Positions 15,503 through 23,040 of a stretch of 64,000 nucleotides of DNA are shown here, piece by piece. The notes below the pieces were generated by a model. That model was not told where the DNA came from. It saw nothing but the letters and a program-made list of their open reading frames with translations, and made no database searches. How positions within the stretch are numbered: position 1 is the first letter of the stretch; each line of letters opens with the position of its first letter. The position numbers and the translations under genes were made by a program. Origin of the DNA: an uncultured Ruminococcus sp. (lineage in GTDB: Bacteria > Bacillota > Clostridia > Oscillospirales > Ruminococcaceae); the NCBI GenBank assembly GCA_946413815.1, contig CAMKMD010000001.1:62001-126000 (forward strand), given 5' to 3'.

Positions 15503-17821
15503 TCACACGTCGTGCTTTACACGGTCGTGCTCTTCCGCCCTCTTTCCGTCATTGAATCTGTCGAGGGTACCTACAAGGTATCCTGTTATGCGGCGGATGC
15601 GGTCAAAGGCAACGTTGTTGCTGTGCTCACGGCGTCCGCAGCACGGGCATACATCACCGATGATACCGGTATATCCGCAGCAGGGATCACGGTCTACGGG
15701 ATGGTTGATGGCGCCGTAGCCGATACCGCTCTCCTTCATGCAGCGTACTATCTTCTCGAATGCCGGCAGATTCTCAAGGGGATCGCCGTCAAGCTCGATG
15801 TAACTGATATGACCTGCATTTGTGAGCTCGTGGTAGGGTGCCTCGATCTTTATCTTCTCGAATGCGCTGATAGGATAATATACCGGCACATGGAAGGAGT
15901 TGGTGTAGTAGTCTCTGTCTGTTACGCCCTCGATGATACCGTATCTCTTGGCATCCATGCGGACGAAACGGCCGGAAAGTCCCTCGGCAGGTGTTGCGAG
16001 GAGGGAGAAGTTGAGACCTGTCTCCTTTGCCTCCTTGTCGAGCTTCTTTCTCATAGCAGTAACGATCTCGATACCGAGCTGTCTTGCCTCCTCGGATTCG
16101 CCGTGATGTGCGCCGATGAGAGCCTTCAGCGTCTCTGCAAGGCCGATGAAGCCTACAGAGAGAGTACCGTGCTTGAGGACCTCCTCAACGGTATCATTCG
16201 GGCCGAGCTTGTCGGAATCTATCCATATTCCCTGTCCCATGAGGAAGGGGAAGTTCCTTACTCTCTTCTGCTTCTGGATATCGAAGCGGTGCTTGAGCTG
16301 AGCGATGGCAAGATCCATCATCTTGTCCAGCTTGTCGAAGAAGAGACCTACGTTGTGGTTGGAGGTTATGGCAAGTCTCGGGAGGTTGATAGATGTGAAG
16401 CTGAGGTTTCCTCTGCCTGTTACTATCTCTCTCGAAGGATCGTAGTTATTGCCTATAACTCGTGTACGGCAGCCCATGTATGCGATCTCGGTGTCGGGAT
16501 TGCCCTCCTTGTAGTACTGGAGGTTGTAGGGTGCGTCTATGAAGGAGAAGTTGGGGAAGAGTCTCTTTGCGGAAACTCTGCACGCCAGCTTGAAAAGGTC
16601 GTAGTTGGGATCCTCGGGGTTGTAGTTGATGCCCTCCTTGATCTTGAAGATGTGTATCGGGAAGATAGGAGTCTCACCGTTTCCGAGGCCTGCCTCCTGA
16701 GCGAGAAGGACATTCTTGATGACCATTCTGCCCTCGGGAGAGGTGTCTGTGCCGTAGTTGATGGAGCTGAAGGGTGTCTGTGCTCCGGCACGGCTGTTCA
16801 TGGTATTGAGGTTGTGGATAAGAGCCTCCATAGCCTGGTATGCCGCTCTGTCTGTCTCGAGCTCTGCATTCTTCTGTGCGAAGGTCTGCATCTTCTCGGC
16901 AGTCTCCTTGTCGGTATACTCAAGGAGGTACTCCATCTCCTTTGCCTGATAGCCGTTGTCTGCTGCGAGAACAGGCTTCAGACCGCAGTCTTCCTCAACC
17001 TTCTTCCTTATCTCCTTGGCCTTGTCAGTGGCATTCTCAACACCTGCCAGCAGACACAGACCACGTGCGATGTTCTGAGTGTATCTGCTTGCAAAGGTCT
17101 TCTTTATACCCTCTGCCATAGCATAATCAAAGGTCGGGATGCTCTGTCCGCCGTGCTGATCGTTCTGGTTGGACTGGATGGCGATGCAGGCAAGTGCGGA
17201 ATAGCTTGATATATCATTGGGCTCTCTGAGGAAGCCGTGTCCTGTGGAGAAGCCGTTCCGGAAAAGCTTGGTAAGATCGATCTGTGTACAGGTAGTAGTA
17301 AGTGTATAGAAATCAAGGTCGTGGATATGTATATCGCCCTCGCGGTGTGCCTTTGCATGATCGGGATCGAGGACATACATCTCGTAGTACTCCTTTGCTG
17401 ATACGGAACCGTATTTCAGCATTGTTCCCATTGCGGTATCACCGTCGATATTGGCGTTTTCTCTCTTTATATCGCTGTCCTTTGCGTCACTGAAGGTCAG
17501 CTCGTTGAGTACGCACATAAGGTTGGTCTTCATCTCACGTGAGCGTGTGCGCTCGTATCTGTAGAGGATGTAAGCCTTTGCTGTACGTGCGTGGCCCTTT
17601 TCAATAAGAGTTTTCTCGACAAGATCCTGGATGTCCTCAACTGTAGGCGTCTTTCCGGGATTATTTGCCTCATAGGTATTGCAGACCTCAGCAGCAACTT
17701 CCATAGACGTTTTCATGTCGCTGCCTCCGCAGGATTCCGCAGCCTTGAACACCGCATTGGCGATCTTCTCGATATTGAACGGAACCTGTCTGCCGTCCCT
17801 CTTGATAATATGGATTATCAT
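15503..17821 (-). CDS. nrdD: Anaerobic ribonucleoside-triphosphate reductase (class III)
   Basis: Oxygen-sensitive glycyl-radical enzyme that makes dNTPs from NTPs, 772 residues. An N-terminal ATP-cone (about 1-95; IKRDGRQVPFNIEKIANAVF) is followed by the ten-stranded barrel and a C-terminal zinc site (CCGYTG and CPCCGRREH). The glycyl radical segment is RRITGYLVGTLDRFNDGKRA. ATG at 17821 is chosen because GGAGGT lies five bases before it; the longer frame to 17848 lacks a site. A promoter and an NrdR-box-like element lie upstream. This supports a strictly or facultatively anaerobic host. Confidence 0.95.
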   Translation of the reverse strand: MIIHIIKRDGRQVPFNIEKIANAVFKAAESCGGSDMKTSMEVAAEVCNTYEANNPGKTPTVEDIQDLVEKTLIEKGHARTAKAYILYRYERTRSREMKTNLMCVLNELTFSDAKDSDIKRENANIDGDTAMGTMLKYGSVSAKEYYEMYVLDPDHAKAHREGDIHIHDLDFYTLTTTCTQIDLTKLFRNGFSTGHGFLREPNDISSYSALACIAIQSNQNDQHGGQSIPTFDYAMAEGIKKTFASRYTQNIARGLCLLAGVENATDKAKEIRKKVEEDCGLKPVLAADNGYQAKEMEYLLEYTDKETAEKMQTFAQKNAELETDRAAYQAMEALIHNLNTMNSRAGAQTPFSSINYGTDTSPEGRMVIKNVLLAQEAGLGNGETPIFPIHIFKIKEGINYNPEDPNYDLFKLACRVSAKRLFPNFSFIDAPYNLQYYKEGNPDTEIAYMGCRTRVIGNNYDPSREIVTGRGNLSFTSINLPRLAITSNHNVGLFFDKLDKMMDLAIAQLKHRFDIQKQKRVRNFPFLMGQGIWIDSDKLGPNDTVEEVLKHGTLSVGFIGLAETLKALIGAHHGESEEARQLGIEIVTAMRKKLDKEAKETGLNFSLLATPAEGLSGRFVRMDAKRYGIIEGVTDRDYYTNSFHVPVYYPISAFEKIKIEAPYHELTNAGHISYIELDGDPLENLPAFEKIVRCMKESGIGYGAINHPVDRDPCCGYTGIIGDVCPCCGRREHSNNVAFDRIRRITGYLVGTLDRFNDGKRAEEHDRVKHDV

Positions 17822-17859
17822 GTTATACCTCCGCTTCCATAGATTCAACTCTCTGCATT

Positions 17860-17937
17860 ATACTATATGTTGTATCTCTCTTTCCGTTCATACACAAGGT
17901 TCTTTATTAGTATAATACAAAAAAACGGTAATGTCAA
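17860..17937 (-). promoter_or_regulatory. nrdDG promoter with NrdR-box-like sites
   Basis: Minus strand: TTGACA (17932-17937), 17-bp spacer, TATACT (17909-17914). Downstream of the start point, ATACTATATGTTGTAT (17860-17875) matches the NrdR box consensus at about 13 of 16 positions. A weaker half-site, ACACAAGG (17892-17899), is 32 bp away, the three-turn spacing typical for paired NrdR boxes. Regulation by NrdR is inferred from the known family pattern. Confidence 0.6.
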
Positions 17938-18051
17938 CAAATGAGTTTCACAAACGCAGTGCCGTATTTTTTACGCTGATTGTTGTATATGCACGAATTT
18001 TTCTTTCAACACAGTGATTTCAGCGATTTTCCGTTGACGTATTAAAAAAAA

Positions 18052-18090
18052 GACAAAAAACCTCTTGACACAATATATTGTGTCAAGAGG
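18052..18090 (-). terminator. Perfect 30-bp palindrome: terminator stem containing an NrdR-box consensus
   Basis: 18061-18075 and 18076-18090 are exact reverse complements. On the minus strand the stem is followed by TTTTTTG and then more T, so it is the terminator of the 18109-18972 gene. Its core ACACAATATATTGTGT (18068-18083) equals the published NrdR box consensus. It lies about 130 bp upstream of the nrdD -35 element. Confidence 0.75.
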
Positions 18091-18108
18091 TAATGATGAA
18101 CTATTAAC

Positions 18109-18972
18109 TCAACCAACATGTGTGAGGATGAAGTTTTCTATCACCTGATAGCCTGCATCGTTGTAGTTGAGTGTCTCGTAATCCCATAATGCCTCGGACA
18201 GCGCACCTGTCTCTGATCTGAGGGCTGAATGGAGATCGACGAAATAAGCACCCGTGCTGTTGGCCATACCAAGCAGTGCTGAGTTGTAGGCGTTTATAGC
18301 GTCATTGGTAAGCTCCTCCTTGTCATACATAACAGGGGGCTTGGAAATAACATAGACATTGGTAGACGGGAGCGAGCCCTTAATGCTGTTGATAAGAGCG
18401 GTATACGCTGTGATCTGTTCATCGATGGATGTCTTTCCGACATTGCCGCCGATCATAAGGTATACGTTCTCGGGCTTCTTTATCTTGATGGTCTCGTATA
18501 CAGTTACTGTACCGTAGTTGCTCTCGACCTTGACTGTTCCGCAGTTTGCTGCGCTGAGATCCTGGCTGGAAATAACATCCGTAAAGGCGCTGTGCTCCTT
18601 CAGGCCGGCAAGCTCAGGTCCTGTGATAAAGCAGCAGGACGAGATGTAGGAGGAGTCGGCCATAGGCGATTCCGGCACAGGATTGATTATCTCCTTCTGC
18701 TCGGCCGCCTGAGTAGGTGTCTCCTCAGCCTCCGTAGTCTCCTCTGCGGGAGCTTCCGTCGGCTTCTCCTCAGGTACTATATCCGAGATGGAATCGAATT
18801 CCTCAAGGAAGAAATCGGGGTTGAAGTTCGCTGCCAGCATATAAAGTATGAAGCAGGCGAGGAATGATAATATAAATATGAAGATGAGCCAGCCAATGCT
18901 GAACCTCAGCTTCGGTCTGTTCTTTTTCTTGCTGCCTGACCTGTGTACGGTTCTCTTTTTATCCTTTTCCAT
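18109..18972 (-). CDS. Membrane-anchored SGNH/GDSL-hydrolase-like protein, catalytic residues missing
   Basis: A 287-residue protein: a basic cytoplasmic N-terminus, one transmembrane segment (about 27-48), a Thr/Glu/Pro-rich linker (about 65-100), and an extracytoplasmic domain with SGNH topology. Blocks can be aligned to clostridial anchored SGNH hydrolases: 'VYLMIGGNVGKTSIDEQITA' for block III and 'LNYNDAGYQVIENF' for block V. However, the GDS nucleophile region reads CFITGPELAGLK, without the serine, and the DxxH pair reads NYND, without the histidine. It may be a binding protein or pseudoenzyme of the cell surface. A terminator follows; it has its own promoter. Confidence 0.65.
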   Translation of the reverse strand: MEKDKKRTVHRSGSKKKNRPKLRFSIGWLIFIFILSFLACFILYMLAANFNPDFFLEEFDSISDIVPEEKPTEAPAEETTEAEETPTQAAEQKEIINPVPESPMADSSYISSCCFITGPELAGLKEHSAFTDVISSQDLSAANCGTVKVESNYGTVTVYETIKIKKPENVYLMIGGNVGKTSIDEQITAYTALINSIKGSLPSTNVYVISKPPVMYDKEELTNDAINAYNSALLGMANSTGAYFVDLHSALRSETGALSEALWDYETLNYNDAGYQVIENFILTHVG

Positions 18973-19021
18973 TTTTTATCTCCACATTAGTATTCTTTTG
19001 CAATTTATGCACTGTATTTCT

Positions 19022-19050
19022 ATTATAACCTTTTATCAGGCTTTTTGCAA
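19022..19050 (-). promoter_or_regulatory. Promoter of the SGNH-like gene
   Basis: Minus strand: TTGCAA (19045-19050), 17-bp spacer, TATAAT (19022-19027). Confidence 0.75.
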
Positions 19051-19111
19051 GAGCTTTTTATTGTTTTTTGATTTAAAATTTATCCTGCTGTTAGACATAG
19101 TTTATTTGTAC

Positions 19112-19140
19112 TTGCAAACAACTTAGTTCTGTGGTATAAT
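19112..19140 (+). promoter_or_regulatory. Promoter of the apbE operon
   Basis: TTGCAA at 19112-19117, 17-bp spacer, TATAAT at 19135-19140, preceded by TGG (extended -10). Confidence 0.75.
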
Positions 19141-19185
19141 ATCTGAGACGGACAGAGCTTGTCCGCCTGATAGAAAGGATTTGCC

Positions 19186-20223
19186 ATGAACAGATATACC
19201 GCCGCAGCTATACTCTGCGGCCCCATTATAGCTTTGATGTGCAGCTGCACGGAAAGCGGTCTTATAAGCGCCGATACCCCCTTTACCGCCGACTTCTTCG
19301 CCATGGACACCTTCATGTCCCTCAAGGCCTACGGTGAGGGGGCTCAGAAGGCTCTTTCCGACACGGAGGAGCGTATAAAGCAGCTTGAGGAACTGCTCTC
19401 GGTAACAAAGCCGGAAAGCGATATAAGCCGGCTGAACAGCGGCAACGGAAGAACGGCGCTGTCACAGGAGACTTCCGGCATCCTCAGAGGCGCACTCGGT
19501 TTCTGCGAAAGCACGGCCGGTGCTCTTGATATCACGCTCTATCCCGTGCTGCGTGCCTGGGGCTTCACCACAGGTGAATACCGCATACCGGAGCAGAACG
19601 AGCTGGATGAACTCCTGCAAAAAGTGGACTACAGAAGCGTATCCGTAGACGGAGATACCGGCTCCCTCCCCGACGGCACCATGATAGACCTCGGCTCCGT
19701 GGCAAAGGGCTATGCCAGCGACTGCGCTGCTGATATCATGCGTGAGAACGGTGTGGCCTCCGCTCTGATAAATCTGGGCGGAAATGTACAGACCGTCGGC
19801 ACGAAGCCCGACGGAAAGCTGTGGAAGGTCTCTGTGCGTGACCCCTATGCTCCCGACAGGGATATGTGCATCGTTGAGGTAAGCGACAAGGCCGTCATAA
19901 CCTCCGGCAGCTACGAGAGGTACTTCACCGGCGAGGACGGAAGGGACTACTGGCATATTCTCGACCCGGCGGACGGCTGCCCTGCGGATAACGGCATCGT
20001 CTCGGCAACAATTATCGGCAGCAGCGGCTTCATGTGTGATGCTCTCTCGACTGCTGTGTTCGTTATGGGAGCTGACCGTGCCGTAAGCTACTGGCATGAA
20101 AGCAGTGACGATTTTGATATGATACTGGTGACAGACGAACACGAGATACTCTGTACAGAGGGTATTTCCGGAAGCTTTACCAATACCAGCGATATGAAGG
20201 CGGAGGTGGTCTCCCATGACTAA
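19186..20223 (+). CDS. apbE: FAD:protein FMN transferase (ApbE), lipoprotein
   Basis: Attaches FMN covalently to threonine of extracytoplasmic flavoproteins, using FAD and magnesium. The 345-residue protein has a lipoprotein signal peptide with LMCSC lipobox (cysteine near residue 21), so it acts outside the membrane. ApbE motifs follow: AMDTFMSLKAYG, DITLYPVLRAWGF, the flavin-binding DLGSVAKGYASD, INLGGNVQTVG and a metal-site Asp/Thr region 'MCDALSTAVFVMG'. It overlaps the NusG-II gene by 8 bases and heads a four-gene operon; targets of FMN transfer are not encoded here. Confidence 0.93.
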   Translation: MNRYTAAAILCGPIIALMCSCTESGLISADTPFTADFFAMDTFMSLKAYGEGAQKALSDTEERIKQLEELLSVTKPESDISRLNSGNGRTALSQETSGILRGALGFCESTAGALDITLYPVLRAWGFTTGEYRIPEQNELDELLQKVDYRSVSVDGDTGSLPDGTMIDLGSVAKGYASDCAADIMRENGVASALINLGGNVQTVGTKPDGKLWKVSVRDPYAPDRDMCIVEVSDKAVITSGSYERYFTGEDGRDYWHILDPADGCPADNGIVSATIIGSSGFMCDALSTAVFVMGADRAVSYWHESSDDFDMILVTDEHEILCTEGISGSFTNTSDMKAEVVSHD

Positions 20224-20572
20224 GGGCGTTAAGATATGCCTTGCCGCTATTATAACCGTCTTCCTTGCAGCTGTGATAATCACCGCCGTCATGAGTCTCA
20301 GGACAGGCCGGAATATGGCAGTCATAGAGCAGAACGGCGAGATACTGTACCGGATCGACCTTGACAAGGAGGAGGACAGGGAATTCACCGTGACATCTCC
20401 CGACGGCGGATGGAATACCATCCGTATACAGGGCGGGACTATCTGCGTATCCGAGGCAGACTGCCCCGATAAGACCTGCGTGAGGACAGGGCTCCTGCGG
20501 AACGAAGGCTCACCCATTGTATGCCTCCCCCATAAGCTCATCATCCGGTTCGCGGACGAGAACGGAGGCTGA
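20216..20572 (+). CDS. NusG domain II-containing membrane protein
   Basis: A 118-residue protein with an N-terminal signal anchor (about 5-27) and an extracytoplasmic NusG domain II-like beta barrel, including 'IRIQGGTICVSEADCPDKTC' and 'PIVCLPHKLIIRF'. Three cysteines in the CPDKTC/VCLPH segments could form a disulfide or bind a cofactor. In Firmicutes such proteins are encoded beside apbE and Gx-transporter genes, as here. Its role is unknown; an electron-transfer or flavin link is inferred from context. Confidence 0.85.
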   Translation: MTKGVKICLAAIITVFLAAVIITAVMSLRTGRNMAVIEQNGEILYRIDLDKEEDREFTVTSPDGGWNTIRIQGGTICVSEADCPDKTCVRTGLLRNEGSPIVCLPHKLIIRFADENGG

Positions 20573-20573
20573 T

Positions 20574-21089
20574 ATGAAAACGAAAAGACTCGCAGAGCTT
20601 TCTCTGCTGACCGCTGCCGCTCTCGTTGTATTTATCGTCGAGCTCAGGCTGCCAGACCTCTCCTCTGTACCGGGAGTAAAGCTCGGACTTGCCAATATAT
20701 TCACCGTTTATGCAGTATACCGTTTCAGCGGCCGTGAGACACTTCTCATGGTACTCTCCCGTGTCCTGCTCGGCGCACTGTTCAGCTCCAACTTCAGTGC
20801 AGTTCTGTATTCCCTCGCAGGCGCCCTGCTGTGCCTTGCGGGAATGCTGCTGCTGAGAAAGGTGATCCCGCAGCACTTCATGTGGCTTTGCAGCATCATC
20901 GGAGCGATGCTCCACAACACCGGACAGATGGCCGTAGCTGTTGCTCAGATGCGCACGCTCACGCCGCTTATGTGGTACCCGAAACTGATAATAGCCGGCT
21001 GCATCGCCGGTCTCTTCACCGGCCTGTGCGCTCAGCACGTCGTTGACCGCCTTGCGCCGGGAAATAAAAGAAAGGCTGATAAAAAATGA
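20574..21089 (+). CDS. Gx transporter family protein (heptaprenyl diphosphate synthase component I-like)
   Basis: Membrane protein of 171 residues with about five hydrophobic segments, matching the Hpre_diP_synt_I/Gx transporter family: KTKRLAELSLLTAAALVVF, LPDLSSVPGVKLGLANIFT, and the later LHNTGQMAVA. The fold resembles ECF-type S components. The ATG at 20574 is chosen for its GGAGG site in the end of the NusG-II gene; the frame is open further upstream. It overlaps the next small gene by four bases. The substrate is unknown; a quinone or prenyl-related role is suggested by the family name only. Confidence 0.85.
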   Translation: MKTKRLAELSLLTAAALVVFIVELRLPDLSSVPGVKLGLANIFTVYAVYRFSGRETLLMVLSRVLLGALFSSNFSAVLYSLAGALLCLAGMLLLRKVIPQHFMWLCSIIGAMLHNTGQMAVAVAQMRTLTPLMWYPKLIIAGCIAGLFTGLCAQHVVDRLAPGNKRKADKK

Positions 21090-21310
21090 TGAACCCCATG
21101 GATCTGTTAAAGCTCCGCCCGCTTCTCCATAACTTCAAGGAGAACCACCCGAAGCTGCTCCAGTTCGTAAGAGCCGCAGCCCAGGCCTGCGACGAGGGCA
21201 GCATAATCGAGGTAAAGCTGACTACCTCCGAAGGAAAGACACTTATCACGAACATGAAGATAAGCGCCGAAGATCTCGAACTGATGCGGGAACTCAAAAA
21301 CCTGAAATAA
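21086..21310 (+). CDS. Small conserved hypothetical protein, last gene of the apbE operon
   Basis: A 74-residue soluble protein, MMNPMDLLKLRPLLHNFKEN at the N-terminus, of a helix-hairpin then beta-rich pattern seen in short clostridial proteins of unknown function. The start overlaps the Gx-transporter stop (ATGATGA), with an AAAGG site upstream, so it is translated from the same message. The structured repeat and terminator follow directly. Confidence 0.75.
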   Translation: MMNPMDLLKLRPLLHNFKENHPKLLQFVRAAAQACDEGSIIEVKLTTSEGKTLITNMKISAEDLELMRELKNLK

Positions 21311-21312
21311 AG

Positions 21313-21575
21313 AGAGCCGCTGCGTTTCAGCACGATGCCCATACACCAGGTTCTGCGTTTTATCGGGGGAACCTTTCTGAGGAAAGGTTCCCCCGAGCCC
21401 CTTCCAAAGACTTCCAATGAATTTTGCCCCCATAGGTCTTTGACCTATGGGGGCAAAATTAGCTGAAAGTTTTCGGAAAGGAGTTTGAGGAAAACCCTTT
21501 TTCAAAAGGGTTTTCCTCAATATAATGTGCAGAAGCCGCTACATGGCTATCACGCTGAGATGCACCGGCTCTTTT
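21313..21575. repeat. Multi-hairpin structured repeat enclosed in a terminator stem
   Basis: An outer stem pairs 21313-21331 with 21554-21572 (19 bp, one mismatch, two wobbles) and is followed by TTT, so it looks like the operon's terminator. Inside are three perfect hairpins: A (21365-21377 with 21382-21394, 13 bp), B (21420-21438 with 21442-21460, 19 bp, extended by imperfect pairing on both sides) and C (21485-21501 with 21504-21520, 17 bp). No ORF is convincing. It resembles clostridial intergenic repeat elements; mobility is inferred. Confidence 0.7.
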
Positions 21576-21579
21576 CATA

Positions 21580-22248
21580 TCAATATCCGAGTTCCTCGCC
21601 CACGATGATGACCTTGATCCTGCCGACGTGTCTCTGGTAGGCGGATACCAGGTAATTGCAGCAGATGCGTTTCTCGCAGGCGCAGCCGTCCGTCATCTGT
21701 CTGCCGTTCTTTGCAAGGGATATGCACTCCCCTGTTGCAGAACACGGGGTACCTGTATCAAGTCTCACGCAGTTAGGAGGTGCGGCCTCAGTCTTCACAC
21801 GCAGCTCCGCCTCGGCGAGGTCCTTAACTATCTTGTTGTAGCCTGCGATTACTATTACAGACTCCGGTCCGAAGGCTATGGCAGCTATGCGGTTGCTGTT
21901 GCCGTCCACGTTATAGAGCACGCCGTCCTCAGTTATGGCATTGGAGCTCGTTATGTACACGTCAGCGGAGAAGGCCTTGCGGTAGAGTGCCGGCACCTCC
22001 TCAGGAGCACATTTCGAGCGGTCAAGGTAATTGTAGTCGCCGGATTCAAGCAGCTCCTTCAGGCCGCATTCGCCGAGGGTAACTGTTCCGCCGTGGGTAA
22101 CGGTATCACCGGGCTTCATAAGGCTCTTCACGATATCCTTTACGTCTGCCGCTGTCGGAGCGTAGTAGAATTCCATATTGTTCTTCTTCAGAGCCTCGCC
22201 TGTTTTATTGATGCGCTTTTCGATTATTGTCTTCTTGTTCTGATCCAT
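21580..22248 (-). CDS. LUD-domain protein (LutC/YkgG-like)
   Basis: A 222-residue protein of the LUD family (lactate utilization protein C-like). Visible segments are the helical N-terminus KKTIIEKRINKTGEALKKNN, GDTVTHGGTVTLGECGL, and 'VYITSSNAITEDGVLYNVDG' with 'IVIAGYNKIV'. A cysteine-rich C-terminal part (TGTPCSATGECI, CACEKRICC) may bind iron-sulfur or zinc. No lutA/lutB partner is adjacent. The ATG at 22248 fits the family start better than the longer frame to 22317. The biochemical role of stand-alone LUD proteins is not established. Confidence 0.85.
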   Translation of the reverse strand: MDQNKKTIIEKRINKTGEALKKNNMEFYYAPTAADVKDIVKSLMKPGDTVTHGGTVTLGECGLKELLESGDYNYLDRSKCAPEEVPALYRKAFSADVYITSSNAITEDGVLYNVDGNSNRIAAIAFGPESVIVIAGYNKIVKDLAEAELRVKTEAAPPNCVRLDTGTPCSATGECISLAKNGRQMTDGCACEKRICCNYLVSAYQRHVGRIKVIIVGEELGY

Positions 22249-22293
22249 TTCAATCAGCCTTTCCGCTGCAGCTGCAGCTTTTCTTGATAAAGA

Positions 22294-22319
22294 GTATGCG
22301 GAGCTTTCGCTCCGCATAC
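22294..22319 (-). terminator. Hairpin between hpf and the LUD gene
   Basis: Perfect 11-bp stem (22294-22304 with 22309-22319) and 4-nt loop. The minus-strand tail TCTCTTTATC is only moderately T-rich, so it may be a leaky terminator of hpf. Confidence 0.6.
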
Positions 22320-22329
22320 ATTATTGTTT

Positions 22330-22857
22330 TCAGGTATTGTCAGGTTCGAGAAGTGCATAGCCGCCGTTGTCACGCTTGTATACTACGTTGATATCGCCGG
22401 TCTCTGCATTCTGGAACATGAAGAACTCGTGGCTGAGCAGGTTCATCTGGAGGATAGCCTCCTCTACATCCATAGGTCTCAGCTTGAACTTCTTGTCCTT
22501 GATGATCTCGTAATCTATAGCCTCTTCTACAGGCTCTGCAAACGCCTCCTTGAATGCTGTATCCTTCAGTCTCTTCTCGACTCTGGTCTTGTTCTTGCGG
22601 ATCATTCTGATGATCTTGTCGATAGCATCGTCGAGAGCGACATACTTGTCCTCAGCGCTGCGCTCGGAACGGTAGATCATGCTGTTGTACTTTACTGTGA
22701 GCTCGAGTACGATCTGATTCTTTACCTCCGCCATTACGACCTTTGCTGCTGCGTCCTCGCCGAAGAACTTTCCAAGCCTTGTCTCTATCCTCGGCTGAGC
22801 ATACTCTGTAAAGTTCTGGGGTATCTGCATCTTCTTTGCTGTAAAGGTTATGTTCAT
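22330..22857 (-). CDS. hpf: Ribosome hibernation promoting factor, long form
   Basis: Dimerises 70S ribosomes into inactive 100S particles in stationary phase. The 175-residue protein has the N-terminal HPF/YfiA domain (about 1-95, MNITFTAKKMQIPQNFTEYA) and the C-terminal dimerisation domain (about 115-172, KKFKLRPMDVEEAILQMNLL, then LSHEFFMFQNAETGDINVVY), so it is the long form typical of Firmicutes. A strong GGAGG site precedes the ATG. Its promoter is at 22948-22976. Confidence 0.95.
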   Translation of the reverse strand: MNITFTAKKMQIPQNFTEYAQPRIETRLGKFFGEDAAAKVVMAEVKNQIVLELTVKYNSMIYRSERSAEDKYVALDDAIDKIIRMIRKNKTRVEKRLKDTAFKEAFAEPVEEAIDYEIIKDKKFKLRPMDVEEAILQMNLLSHEFFMFQNAETGDINVVYKRDNGGYALLEPDNT

Positions 22858-22947
22858 ATTTCGTCCTCCTTCGGCTGCATCCCGTCAGATGCCGGAATGC
22901 AAGGTATAATGCTATAAAGCTCCAGTTCCCTGTTACTTTATGTTTAT

Positions 22948-22976
22948 ATTATACCATAACTTTGTGGAGTTTACAA
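22948..22976 (-). promoter_or_regulatory. hpf promoter
   Basis: Minus strand: TTGTAA (22971-22976), 17-bp spacer ending ATGG, TATAAT (22948-22953). Confidence 0.75.
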
Positions 22977-23040
22977 TAGTTTTTTGTTAATTTTGTTTGA
23001 ACTGTACAATTATTTACTTTAAATTTGTAGGAAATTACAG

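Noticed and set aside
15512..17209. 565-codon plus-strand ORF opposite nrdD
   Set aside because: It is the antisense shadow of nrdD, which has clear glycyl-radical enzyme motifs; the shadow has no recognisable domain or ribosome site.
19462..20544. 360-codon minus-strand ORF opposite apbE
   Set aside because: ApbE motifs and lipobox are on the plus strand; the shadow has no start signals.
21313..21575. Insertion sequence or transposase remnant
   Set aside because: No ORF with transposase features and no terminal repeats beyond the hairpin stems.
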